Assembly: GCA_038249135.1 (NCBI GenBank) | Contig: JBBRWO010000002.1 | Coordinates: 28,062 to 92,061, forward strand | Direction of reading: 5' to 3' | From: JBBRWO01 sp038249135 | Lineage (GTDB): Bacteria > Actinomycetota > Coriobacteriia > Anaerosomatales > JAAXUF01 | Length of the DNA: 64,000 bases | Part shown: one piece after another, positions 27,890 to 36,009 of the stretch | How positions within the stretch are numbered: position 1 is the first letter of the stretch | Layout: the number at the start of each line of letters is the position of its first letter | Program-made: the position numbers and the translations under genes | The notes under the pieces: generated by a model | The model's database searches: none | What the model saw: only the letters and a program-made list of their open reading frames with translations | What the model was told of the DNA's origin: nothing

Positions 27890-28682
27890 GATCGATCACT
27901 TCCTTAGCCAGATTCATATAGGCCTCAGCACCCTTGCCAGTGGGATCGTACAACGTAACCGGCTGGCCAAAGCTAGGAGCTTCAGAGAGTCGGACCGTTC
28001 TAGGGATAAGTGTCTTGAACACCTTGTCGTCGAAGAAATCACGTACTTCTTCGACGACCTGCTGAGCGAGCCTGGTTCTCGAGTCATACATCGTCATGAC
28101 AACACCGAACACTTCCAGCTCGGGGTTCAGGTGAGTCTTCACCAGGCGGACGCTGTCAAGAAGCTTAGACAGGCCCTCAAGGGCATAGAATTCGCACTGG
28201 ATTGGAATGAGGAGCCCATCGGCGGCGGTCAGCGCGTTGAGCGTCAGGAGCCCGAGCGATGGCGGGCAGTCAATGATGATGAAATCAAAGTCTTTACGGA
28301 CCGTTTTGAGGATTGCGCGGAGCTTCGTCTCCCGACTCATGGCCGAAACTAACTCAATCTCTGCTCCAGCAAGCTGAATAGTTGCAGGAACGACGAACAC
28401 GTGTTCGATTTCCACGGGCTCAATCATCTGTTCAATCGACGCATCACCAAGCAGCGCGTTGTAGATACAGAGCTCACGCTGATTCTTGTTGAGGCCAAAA
28501 CCCGAGGTCGCGTTGCCCTGGGGATCTAGGTCGACCAGAAGGACCTTACTCCCCAATTGACCGAGCGACGCCGAAAGGTTCACGGCCGTCGTGCTCTTGC
28601 CAACCCCGCCCTTCTGGTTGACCACAGCAAGAACCCGGGCAGATCGAACGGGTGACTCACCTCCGGCGGCAAACTCGTTCAC
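27882..28682 (-). CDS. parA: chromosome partitioning ATPase ParA (Soj)
   Basis: The 266-residue Walker-type ATPase has the deviant Walker A VNQKGGVGKSTTAVNLS with both lysines, LLVDLDPQGNATSG, and the IIDCPPSLGLLT switch. GTG start at 28682 follows GGGGGATGC. A ~15-residue N-terminal extension precedes the ATPase core. It drives origin segregation with ParB and may control DnaA, as in B. subtilis Soj. Confidence 0.97.
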   Translation of the reverse strand: MNEFAAGGESPVRSARVLAVVNQKGGVGKSTTAVNLSASLGQLGSKVLLVDLDPQGNATSGFGLNKNQRELCIYNALLGDASIEQMIEPVEIEHVFVVPATIQLAGAEIELVSAMSRETKLRAILKTVRKDFDFIIIDCPPSLGLLTLNALTAADGLLIPIQCEFYALEGLSKLLDSVRLVKTHLNPELEVFGVVMTMYDSRTRLAQQVVEEVRDFFDDKVFKTLIPRTVRLSEAPSFGQPVTLYDPTGKGAEAYMNLAKEVIDRD

Positions 28683-28718
28683 GCATCCCCCTTATTCAGA
28701 GCAACCATTCGACTCGCA

Positions 28719-28747
28719 AGTATAGCGAACTCAGTACCGGAAAGGAA
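28719..28747 (-). promoter_or_regulatory. possible sigma-70-type promoter for parA
   Basis: On the minus strand a perfect-looking -10 TATACT (28724-28719) is 17 bases from a weak -35 TTCCTT (28747-28742). It is about 37 bases before the parA start, in the rsmG-parA gap. The -35 element matches poorly. Confidence 0.4.
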
Positions 28748-28753
28748 CAGAGC

Positions 28754-29479
28754 CTACCCGAGCGGCGAGTGTTGAGCGAGACCTTCACGACGGGGCAAGG
28801 AGACAGCACTCCGCCCCGTCTTGACGTATGCGATGACACATCGCTGCTCGTCACCTCCTGGAAGCCTGAAGTGGCGCTTCGATTTGAGGCGAAGCCCAAC
28901 AATTCCTGCGGCAACGTCTCCAGAGTCGAGTTCGCCCTGCGACGGATCTCCCTTTAGCGCAACTAGGACTCCGCCATCACAAAGAAGGGGAGCCGCGAGT
29001 TCGGCCAGGCTGGCTAGCGGAGCGACCGCTCGGGCAGTAATGACTGCGTACTCGCCGGCATGTTTCCGTGCATGCTGTTCAGCACGGTCATGGCTTACCC
29101 GAATCTGACGGTCCAGGCCCATGTCCATCAGAATTCCGGCGGCAATGTCCGCCTTCTTTCGAACGGAATCAAGAAGCGTGCAGTCGCGTCCGGAGACCAC
29201 GGCAAGCGGGACGCCGGGAAAGCCGGCTCCCGTACCTATATCGCACAAGGGGCCATCAACGGCTGAGCGGATTTCAGTAAGCGCGCATAGGCTATCGAGG
29301 ATGTGCAGACGCAGCGCCTGTTCGGGATCGGTGATTCTTGTTAGATTCGTCGTTTCATTGGCAGCGAGGACAGCGTTCAGATACCGCACCAGCACAATTA
29401 GAGATTGGTCCGATGCCTCGATCGACGATTCAGCACACCGTCTAGAGAGCAACGCCGTTTGGGACTCGGAATGTTTCAC
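28754..29479 (-). CDS. rsmG: 16S rRNA (guanine527-N7)-methyltransferase RsmG
   Basis: The 241-residue SAM-dependent methyltransferase has motif I CDIGTGAGFPGVPLAVV, an upstream NETTNLTRI segment and ITARAVAPLASLAELAAPLL in the catalytic region. Start is GTG at 29479, with AGGAG 6 bases upstream. That GTG is the central GTG of a parS sequence (29472-29487), so ParB bound there would lie across the ribosome site and start codon DNA. The C terminus carries an extra ~20 residues with little similarity to the family. Confidence 0.94.
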   Translation of the reverse strand: MKHSESQTALLSRRCAESSIEASDQSLIVLVRYLNAVLAANETTNLTRITDPEQALRLHILDSLCALTEIRSAVDGPLCDIGTGAGFPGVPLAVVSGRDCTLLDSVRKKADIAAGILMDMGLDRQIRVSHDRAEQHARKHAGEYAVITARAVAPLASLAELAAPLLCDGGVLVALKGDPSQGELDSGDVAAGIVGLRLKSKRHFRLPGGDEQRCVIAYVKTGRSAVSLPRREGLAQHSPLG

Positions 29480-29487
29480 GTGAAACT
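29472..29487. promoter_or_regulatory. parS site overlapping the rsmG start
   Basis: TGTTTCACGTGAAACT matches the universal parS palindrome TGTTTCACGTGAAACA at 15 of 16 positions. It overlaps the rsmG GTG start (29479) and is about 1.6 kb from parB. Confidence 0.93.
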
Positions 29488-30270
29488 CCTATCTGGGAAT
29501 CGTCATTCTAACATGGCCGAAATCCATAGTCGCTGTCGACAGATCGGTTGGGCTTGCCCGAGGCAGCGATTTCGCCTCGCGAATCGGCGCCGCTGCTCGA
29601 TCTGCGCTAGATTGCACTCACGAATTCGACGTTCCACGCTTCATCAGGCCATCGTATGTTTCACGTGAAACCCTCGCATGAGTTCAACTGACCGGAATGC
29701 ATGCCAGAACTTGGCGACTCGTGGAGTCTTGGCAGCAAACGGCCGGTTGAATACCCGGTTTAGGTGATGCGCGCATTGTCCCGGGGGACTTTGCTCGATC
29801 GTCGATGTGCTTCCTGCAGTTCGCCATGGGCTGAGCGGACTTTGAGCCGTAGGCGCTCCACGCCAAGGGTAAGGATGAATCTGGGCTCGCTCGGCGCGTG
29901 ACGAAGCACTCACTTGCCAAACACCTACCTCGGCAGCCAGCCCGCTAAGGTCCAGTAGCCGTTGCCGTGCAATTCAGCAGCTGAACGATCCTTGCTGGCG
30001 GATATTCCGGAATCGCCACCAAGCAGCGAGGTCTGGCGATCTCCAGCAATTGGCCAGACACTGTTGGCCTGAACAGAAGTTCGCCCGACTGTCCCGGCGG
30101 AGTCGGTCGCCCCGTCCGCTTCGAGAAAGTAGGTTCCGATACGCCACGAGTTGGAACTATTCACAGGTCCCGACCGAGCCATCTGCGCTGCTGCGCGGAT
30201 GGAGTACCCAGGTGGACGTCTCCCGTCGCGACGCTCGACAACCTGCATACCTCTCTGCTGGAGATAGCAA
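29488..30270. other. non-coding or degenerate interval between rsmG and jag
   Basis: About 780 bases with no gene I can support apart from the second parS at 29657. Minus-strand open frames at 29644-29913 (89 codons) and 29925-30248 (107 codons) lack recognisable motifs, are low in hydrophobic order and have poor ribosome sites. The interval is longer than usual for this operon order, so it could hold a decayed gene, a small RNA or part of the segregation region. Confidence 0.4.
29657..29672. promoter_or_regulatory. second parS site
   Basis: TGTTTCACGTGAAACC matches the parS consensus at 15 of 16 positions, 170 bases from the first parS and on the oriC side of it. Confidence 0.93.
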
Positions 30271-30294
30271 ACGAGGCGCCCGGGGGCGCCTCGT
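30271..30294 (-). terminator. terminator after jag
   Basis: A perfect 10-bp stem, ACGAGGCGCC (30271-30280) with GGCGCCTCGT (30285-30294), with a 4-base loop, lies about 25 bases after the jag stop on the minus strand. The U-tract is weak (TTGCTATCT). Confidence 0.65.
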
Positions 30295-30318
30295 CGGATT
30301 ACCTATGCAGAACAGACC

Positions 30319-31083
30319 CTATCTGGGAGCCACAACGACCATTCGGAACGGCTCATCGCCTTCACTATGTGTTACGACACGTTGATCGTCACGAAGCGCG
30401 ACGTGAACGACGCGACGTTCATATGCGGTCATCGGGCGCATCTTTACGGCACCGTGCTGGCGTGCCGCACGATCCGCCGAGCGCCGTGCAATTTCCTCGA
30501 TCTTCTGGCGGCGGCGATGCCTGTAGCCCTCTACATCAACAATGACGGGGTACCTGAAGCCGAGCTGCTTGTTGGTAATAGCAGACACCAGCGCCTGCAG
30601 TGCGTCGAGCGTACGTCCATGACGACCAATAAGAAGCGCCAGGTCCCCACCGACGACATCCAAGATGATTTCGCCTTCATCCCCTTCATACTCTTCAATG
30701 GAGCTGCCTTCGATACCGAAGGTGTTCAGGATCGTCTGCAGAGCGGCGACTGCGGTGTCGGCGACCTTGTCCAGGTCCTCGTCGGCGAGCTCGCCAACTT
30801 CCCGGTACCGTTTCAGCTCATCGGGGACGTCCTCAGCGGGGTCGACCAGCACATCAGGATCGGCAGCATCGACGTTTCGTGCCTCCTCGAGCTCGGCCAG
30901 GTATGAATCCTTAACCCACACACGTACCTTGGCGTCTCGCTCGGATCCGATTCCAAATACCTTCCGACCCGCCGTTTCGAGTATTTCGTACTCGACGGCA
31001 TCCTGTTGGACACCAAGCTGCTCGAGGGCCGCGTCAACAGCCTCTTCGACTGAGGCAGCCTCAGTCACGCATTCTCTCTCCAT
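30319..31083 (-). CDS. jag: Jag/KhpB RNA-binding protein
   Basis: The 254-residue protein has the Jag_N domain (ASVEEAVDAALEQLGV with GRKVFGIGS), a linker rich in Asp and Glu, a type II KH domain (LALLIGRHGRTLDALQALVS) and a C-terminal R3H domain (MTAYERRVVHVALRDDQRVVTHSEG). It likely binds RNA with KhpA and controls cell division or elongation. I chose ATG 31083, preceded by GGAG; longer frames reach into yidC. It follows yidC by 40 bases in the usual order. Confidence 0.95.
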   Translation of the reverse strand: MERECVTEAASVEEAVDAALEQLGVQQDAVEYEILETAGRKVFGIGSERDAKVRVWVKDSYLAELEEARNVDAADPDVLVDPAEDVPDELKRYREVGELADEDLDKVADTAVAALQTILNTFGIEGSSIEEYEGDEGEIILDVVGGDLALLIGRHGRTLDALQALVSAITNKQLGFRYPVIVDVEGYRHRRRQKIEEIARRSADRAARQHGAVKMRPMTAYERRVVHVALRDDQRVVTHSEGDEPFRMVVVAPR

Positions 31084-31123
31084 CAGACAGACTCCATTCC
31101 TACAGCGCCGAGGCGCGGGATCG

Positions 31124-31903
31124 CTAGGACTTCTTGCCGCCGGACTTCTTGTTTGCCGGCTTCTTCTCGGCAACATCCTCGGCGGGGGAGACCTTCTTCT
31201 TAGATGACTTCTTTGTCTCAACTTCAAGAGCGACGTCTGCCGCAAGACTCTTCTTGACCGACATCATGGTCAGCTGCTGCTGGGCAACGCCCCAGATGCT
31301 TGAGACATCCCAGTAGAGCAGCACGCCAGCGGGGCTGGTCCAACCGAACCACAGCATGACAATCGCCATGTAGGCGCCGATCATCTTCTGTTGCTTGTCA
31401 CCGGGCATGAGAGCTTGGGGCAGCCAGACGCTCACAGCGAACAGAACTACGAGAATTGCGTAAGGAATAACCGAAACGAGGCCCTGTTCAGTGAAAACGA
31501 CCTTCGGGGTGTTCGACAGATTGGGAATAATTGACAGAAATGTCCAGGCATCTGTCGCCCTGTTGCGCAATACACTGAAGAGCGCAAAGAAGATCGGCAT
31601 CTGGAGAATGAGGGGAAGACACCCGCCAAACGGGTTCACCTTGTTCTCGGAGTAGAACTTCATCGTCTCTTCTTGGAGCTTCTCTTTGTCGTCCTTGTAC
31701 TTGGCCTGCAACTCTTTGATCTTTGGCTGAATTCTCTGAAGCTCGGCCATGGACTTCGTCTGCTTGACCGTGAGCGGCAGAATCAGAATCCGAATAGCCA
31801 CGGTAAGGAGAATAATCGCCACACCCCAGTCACCTGTTAGCTGCTCGAGCCAGACAAGCGCTGCATAGATAATGTCCTGAAACTGGGTCCATAGTCCTGA
31901 CAC
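31124..31903 (-). CDS. yidC: membrane protein insertase YidC
   Basis: The 259-residue Oxa1/YidC-family insertase has about five membrane helices and no large periplasmic domain, as in Gram-positive bacteria. The hydrophilic-groove Arg lies in LTVAIRILILPLTVKQ; the conserved NPFGGCLPLILQMPIFFALFS segment follows a charged coiled-coil loop. The C-terminal 45 residues are Lys/Ser-rich and may contact the ribosome. GTG start at 31903 follows GGAGG. It has no lipobox. Confidence 0.96.
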   Translation of the reverse strand: MSGLWTQFQDIIYAALVWLEQLTGDWGVAIILLTVAIRILILPLTVKQTKSMAELQRIQPKIKELQAKYKDDKEKLQEETMKFYSENKVNPFGGCLPLILQMPIFFALFSVLRNRATDAWTFLSIIPNLSNTPKVVFTEQGLVSVIPYAILVVLFAVSVWLPQALMPGDKQQKMIGAYMAIVMLWFGWTSPAGVLLYWDVSSIWGVAQQQLTMMSVKKSLAADVALEVETKKSSKKKVSPAEDVAEKKPANKKSGGKKS

Positions 31904-31939
31904 CCTGGAATACCTCCTCGGTTGTTTACGTGCAGGCCC

Positions 31940-32182
31940 CTAAGGGACCGGGTCATATCCGCCTGGGTTCCACGGGTGGCAACGACCAATTCGTCGCAGC
32001 GCAAGCCAGCCACCCTTAAGTAGCCCGTATTTCTCCAATGATGTTAGCGCATAAGCCGAGCATGTCGGTGTGAACCTACACGAGGGGGGGAATGCCGGCG
32101 AGATGAAACGCCGATAGAAGCGAATCAGAAGCATCGCAAACTGTCGCGGAAAAGCCTCAATGTGCCCACGTGGGGCGTTCAT
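31940..32182 (-). CDS. yidD: membrane protein insertion efficiency factor YidD
   Basis: The 80-residue protein has the family core MLLIRFYRRFISPAFPPSCRF, TPTCSAYA, then LRRIGRCHPWNPGGYDPVP with three conserved Cys. It aids YidC-dependent insertion. ATG 32182 overlaps the rnpA stop by 4 bases (ATGA); a longer frame starting at 32293 lies within rnpA and is rejected. Confidence 0.94.
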   Translation of the reverse strand: MNAPRGHIEAFPRQFAMLLIRFYRRFISPAFPPSCRFTPTCSAYALTSLEKYGLLKGGWLALRRIGRCHPWNPGGYDPVP

Positions 32183-32511
32183 CGGGTCAGCCTGGCTCGT
32201 GACGTCACGTTCTCGAACGCACGGTCGACTTCCTGTGGAACGGCGTCTCCGAGACCCGGGCGGGCGATGATCGCCACATCTGAACCAGGCCACGGCCCGC
32301 CGGCACGCCGGAGGGACGCTCTAAGCACGCGCTTGCAACGATTGCGGTGAACCGCATTGCCAAGTTTCTTCCCCGCAACAAAAGCGACGCGACCTGTCTG
32401 GTCGCGTCCTTCTGGTGTTGCTGAGACGAGCAGTATGATGAGCGGATGAGCCACGCGCGTCGCCTCTTGAAAGATCCTATCGATCTCTCGCGACGACTTG
32501 ATGGTACTCAC
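32179..32511 (-). CDS. rnpA: ribonuclease P protein component
   Basis: The 110-residue basic protein carries the RNR signature in KLGNAVHRNRCKRVLRASLR, which contacts the P RNA. It is the protein cofactor of RNase P, which matures tRNA 5' ends. The GTG at 32511 is the best start visible but the ribosome site is weak, and an upstream start cannot be excluded. It sits 35 bases after rpmH. Confidence 0.93.
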   Translation of the reverse strand: MSTIKSSREIDRIFQEATRVAHPLIILLVSATPEGRDQTGRVAFVAGKKLGNAVHRNRCKRVLRASLRRAGGPWPGSDVAIIARPGLGDAVPQEVDRAFENVTSRARLTR

Positions 32512-32531
32512 GCGATCACGGGCCGGCGAAA

Positions 32532-32553
32532 CGCCTAGTCCGAAGACTAGGCG
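32532..32553 (-). terminator. hairpin between rpmH and rnpA (attenuator-like)
   Basis: CGCCTAGTC (32532-32540) and GACTAGGCG (32545-32553) form a perfect 9-bp stem with a CGAA loop. On the minus strand it overlaps the rpmH stop and is followed by CGTTTCG. It could attenuate transcription so that rpmH exceeds rnpA, a known feature of this operon in other bacteria. Confidence 0.5.
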
Positions 32554-32681
32554 CTCAGGACCTTGCGCCCCTTGCGCCGGCGTGCAGCGAGAACCGCGCG
32601 TCCGCCGCGGGTTGCCATGCGAGCTCGAAAGCCGTGCGTCTTGGCACGCTTCCGGGTGTTAGGCTGATATGTTCTCTTCAC
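32547..32681 (-). CDS. rpmH: 50S ribosomal protein L34
   Basis: The 44-residue protein VKRTYQPNTRKRAKTHGF... with GRAVLAARRRKGRKVLSA at the end is a complete L34. GTG at 32681 is preceded by AGGAGGA; a longer frame starting at 32747 adds an implausible N terminus. It begins the leftward operon at the oriC edge. Confidence 0.97.
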   Translation of the reverse strand: MKRTYQPNTRKRAKTHGFRARMATRGGRAVLAARRRKGRKVLSA

Positions 32682-32899
32682 TGTTCCTCCTAGGTGCGCC
32701 CCCTCGGAGCGGGGGCAAAGCCCGACGATTATATGCGTGTGGTTCACGGCGTGTCAAACGGGGTATCTCCGGGGCCCCTCACGGGGACCAGCGGGGCTTG
32801 ATCGGCCTTGTTATGCCCAAGCGGCGGATACCGAACGTGTGTTTGCCTTCGTGTTCCCGCAGGTCAGGACCTACGCCGCTGGAGTCAGAAAAGTCGACC

Positions 32900-33445
32900 G
32901 GAATCTGTGGATACTGTGGAAAACCCAGTATGCACGCTTGTGGAACCTGTGGACAACCCGCCGCCGACCATTGTTGGTCGCCGAGGCCTTTGGTATTCTC
33001 GGCGCTCACGAATCAGCTGTGGACAACCGCTGCTCGTGAGATTGAAAACACCCGCTCAGGGCCTCATATTCACCTAGGGACGCTCCTGGGGTGCTGGAGC
33101 CTCACCGGGTGGTCGTCGTGACCTCCGGCGCCGGATCGGGCCACCCCTGACGTGTGCGCCGCTTTCCACAGTTGTTCCCCGTCCGGAATGACCTTTCCAC
33201 AGTTTGCATCGCCAGCTCTAGAGCGAACGCCGAGCGTGAGCAGCGATTTCTCTACTCGGCCCGTCTGGCCGGCTTCCGTAGTTTCCACAGTTGTGGAAAG
33301 CGTTGTGGACAATCAAGGAAAGCCCATGTCAGGGGCTTCCACTCGGTGGTTGTGTGGTGGAAAACTTGTGGTGGATACGGCCGTGTACTGGTGAATTGTG
33401 AGAGCAGTTAGCGGGGCGTCAATGGGGAGACCTGTGGATTACTCG
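32900..33445. other. oriC-like region with a DnaA-box array
   Basis: The 770-base gap between rpmH and the regulator gene holds about eleven TGTGGA(N)3-type 9-mers. Forward: 32906, 32915, 32939, 32948, 33018, 33292, 33304 and 33433. Reverse: 33162-33170, 33193-33201 and 33281-33289. Three are TGTGGACAA, the form preferred in actinobacteria. Pairs at 32906/32915 and 32939/32948 abut exactly head to tail. TTTCCACA-GT-TGTGGAAA (33282-33299) is a perfect inverted pair. I see no strong AT-rich unwinding element. Genes diverge on either side, as at a replication origin. Confidence 0.85.
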
Positions 33446-33452
33446 CACTGAA

Positions 33453-34343
33453 ATGGAAAGCATGGGGGATATGAGATCGTTTTACGGAGATTCCAACCGG
33501 AGCCTTGGGACCATGGGTTCGACCATAGTCGTGGATGCGCATTCGCCACTCGATAACCCTATAGGCTCGCGCGCGCGGGTTGCGGTATATGAGGCCCCCG
33601 GCGCGGCCCCGCGTGTCGAAGAGGTCGAACCGGGACCCACCGGTGAGTACATCGAACGGCTCACCACGACCATTCACCGGCTCGCGCGTGAGCAGGGGAG
33701 CGACATTCCCTACACCGTCGTCCGTGAGGTAACAGAGAACTTCATCCACGCGCGATTCGCCGAGCCTGTGGTATCGATTCTCGACAAGGGGATGACCATT
33801 CGCTTTGCGGATCAAGGGCCGGGGATTGCAGACAAAGCGAATGCTGTTCAGCCTGGCTTCACTACCGCCGCCGGTGATATGAAGCGCTACATCCGTGGAG
33901 TGGGCTCCGGTCTTCCGTTGGTGCGCGACTTTCTATCACTATCCGGAGGCACTTTGGTACTCGAGGACAATCTGGGAGCCGGCTCAGTCGTGACAATCAG
34001 TTCACACCCTGAGGCACTCCCTGTGTATCAACCCCTTATGCCTGAAGGTGCGGAAGCGGCGTCTGCCCGCCAGTTCACCGCCCCTTCCGCCCAGCAGCAT
34101 TTTGTAACATCAGACGAGCGGGTGTTGCGTTTGCCCACAAGACAACAGCAGGTTTTGGCCTTGGTTATGGAAACAGGTCTCGTCGGCCCGAGTATCGTCG
34201 CCAAGGAACTTGGTGTCGGGGTTTCCACCGCGTACCGGGACCTGGCCTCTCTGGAAGACGCCAATTTAATCGAAGCTGACGGCGGCAAACGAACCCTGAC
34301 CGAACAGGGACTGCGCTACATCAATGAATACATGGCTCGCTGA
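33453..34343 (+). CDS. GHKL-ATPase plus winged-helix regulator between oriC and dnaA
   Basis: The 296-residue product has an N-terminal region, then an anti-sigma/SpoIIAB-like HATPase fold: N box VREVTENFIHA, G1 ADQGPGI, G2 GVGSGLPLV, and a closing GSVVTISSH. After a linker comes a winged helix-turn-helix (RQQQVLALVMETGLVGPSIVAKELGVGVSTAYRDLASL with a GKRTLTEQGLRYI wing). So it should bind ATP and DNA. It is not a histidine kinase: there is no phosphoacceptor domain. The start could be 33453, 33462 or 33471; none has a clear site. It ends 44 bases before the dnaA start chosen here. A role in controlling dnaA or initiation is inference. Confidence 0.75.
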   Translation: MESMGDMRSFYGDSNRSLGTMGSTIVVDAHSPLDNPIGSRARVAVYEAPGAAPRVEEVEPGPTGEYIERLTTTIHRLAREQGSDIPYTVVREVTENFIHARFAEPVVSILDKGMTIRFADQGPGIADKANAVQPGFTTAAGDMKRYIRGVGSGLPLVRDFLSLSGGTLVLEDNLGAGSVVTISSHPEALPVYQPLMPEGAEAASARQFTAPSAQQHFVTSDERVLRLPTRQQQVLALVMETGLVGPSIVAKELGVGVSTAYRDLASLEDANLIEADGGKRTLTEQGLRYINEYMAR

Positions 34344-34386
34344 GTCATCCGCTTTCTTGACGACCCAATTGATTGAGGCCTTACCA

Positions 34387-35763
34387 ATGATCACCACTGA
34401 TATTGAAACGATTTGGAGCCGGGTGCTCGATATCATCCGTGTCGAACTGAACGAGCCCAACTTTAAGACGTGGTTTGAGCACACGGTGCCTATCCAAACC
34501 AACGAGCCGGGCGTCTTCCTTGTGGGTGTGCAGAACGACTTTGCCCGTGCGTGGCTCGAGGAGAGGTACACACAGCGCCTGAGCGCCGCAGTGTCACAGG
34601 TGATTGGGGATGACATCTGTGTGAAGATTGTTGTTGATGGCAATCTCTCTGTTGAGAAATTCTCCCCCTCGGTGGAACGGCCAAGTGTTATTACGGAGGA
34701 AGTCGCGCCCGTCAGCTCCACTGTTGTTGAAGCTGAAGAGGAGTACAACCCTCGCTACACGTTTGACTCTTTCGTCGTAGGTGATTCAAACGCTTTCGCA
34801 AGAAATGCTGCGCTTGCTGTCGCTGAACAGCCTGGGTTGAAGTACAACCCTCTCTTCCTTTGGGGTGGACCGGGCCTCGGAAAGACCCACCTTCTTCACG
34901 CGATTGCTCAATATGTGAATGAGAGCTTCCCCCACAAGAAGGTCCTTCTGGTGACTGCAGAACGCTTCCTGAATGACTTCGTGGAATCGGTAAACGCAAG
35001 AACATCAAATGAGTTCCGCCGTAAGTACCGCACAGTGGATGTTCTACTGATCGACGATATTCAGTTCCTTCAGAAGAAGGAGGGAATTCAGGAGCAGTTC
35101 TTCAATACCTTCAACGAGCTCATGCAGCGCGGTAAAGCGGTCGTTCTCGCCTCGGATCGCTCTCCGCGCGATATAAATATGGAGGAACGCTATACAAGCC
35201 GCTTCGCTTCGGGGCTTCCTGCCGACATCCAGCCGCCTAACTACGAAACGCGGCTGGCCATCCTTCGGCAGTACGTAGAGCGCGAGAAGATGCCGGTCGA
35301 GCGCGAGGCTCTTTCCTACGTTGCTGAGATAAGCACCCCTAACATCCGCGAGATGGAAGGTGCTATGAACCGCATAGGGGCATGGCTACATCTCTCTAAA
35401 CGCCCTGTGGTTGATCTTGAGATGGCCCGTGAAGTTCTTCTGACGGTGTTTCCGGATCACTCGGCTCGTCCCATCTCCTTGGCTTCCATTCAGCGTGAGG
35501 TGTGCCGTTTCTATGGGATTGCTCACAATGACCTGATTGGTAGTAAACGGTCACAGAACATCGTCTATCCTCGACAGATAGCCATGTACCTCGCGCGTGA
35601 CCTTACTGATCTCTCACTTCCAAAGATTGGTGATGCTTTTGGTGGTCGCGACCACACCACAGTGATGCACGCCACCGCGAAGATTCATAAACTCATGAGC
35701 GAACAGCGTGACGTGTACAACCAGATCCAAACTCTTACGAATCAGATTCGGCAGAAAAACTGA
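34387..35763 (+). CDS. dnaA: chromosomal replication initiator DnaA
   Basis: The 458-residue AAA+ initiator has domain I (IWSRVLDIIRVELNEPNFKTWFEH), a short acidic domain II, domain III with Walker A GGPGLGKTHLLHAI and Walker B LLIDDIQFLQ, and domain IV with the box-binding GRDHTTVMHAT. I chose ATG 34387, with GAGG about 10 bases before it; ATG 34324 would overlap the upstream gene. Base use is less G+C-rich than in surrounding genes. Confidence 0.96.
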   Translation: MITTDIETIWSRVLDIIRVELNEPNFKTWFEHTVPIQTNEPGVFLVGVQNDFARAWLEERYTQRLSAAVSQVIGDDICVKIVVDGNLSVEKFSPSVERPSVITEEVAPVSSTVVEAEEEYNPRYTFDSFVVGDSNAFARNAALAVAEQPGLKYNPLFLWGGPGLGKTHLLHAIAQYVNESFPHKKVLLVTAERFLNDFVESVNARTSNEFRRKYRTVDVLLIDDIQFLQKKEGIQEQFFNTFNELMQRGKAVVLASDRSPRDINMEERYTSRFASGLPADIQPPNYETRLAILRQYVEREKMPVEREALSYVAEISTPNIREMEGAMNRIGAWLHLSKRPVVDLEMAREVLLTVFPDHSARPISLASIQREVCRFYGIAHNDLIGSKRSQNIVYPRQIAMYLARDLTDLSLPKIGDAFGGRDHTTVMHATAKIHKLMSEQRDVYNQIQTLTNQIRQKN

Positions 35764-35866
35764 TCTACCCTTCGTGAGAGGCCTGTTGATAACCGTGTAG
35801 AAAGCATGGGGACAACCTCGGGAAGATCAGCGGAACCTGTTGATGAAATCTTGGACCTGAGGATAG

Positions 35867-35957
35867 TGTGGACGGCGAGAGCAATCCACCAACAGCGTTG
35901 AGATAAGAGACACGCCGACCGTAAGCAGCGGAAACGTACGTCATCCACATATCCACA
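35867..35957. promoter_or_regulatory. DnaA-box cluster between dnaA and dnaN
   Basis: TGTGGACGG (35867-35875), TCATCCACA (35941-35949) and ATATCCACA (35949-35957) lie in the 246-base dnaA-dnaN gap. With the main array upstream this gives boxes on both sides of dnaA, as in bipartite origins, or an autoregulatory site for dnaN. Confidence 0.5.
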
Positions 35958-36009
35958 GCCCTTAGTGGTGGTACTGGTAATCATTTAAGGAAGAAGAAAG
36001 GACTATTAC

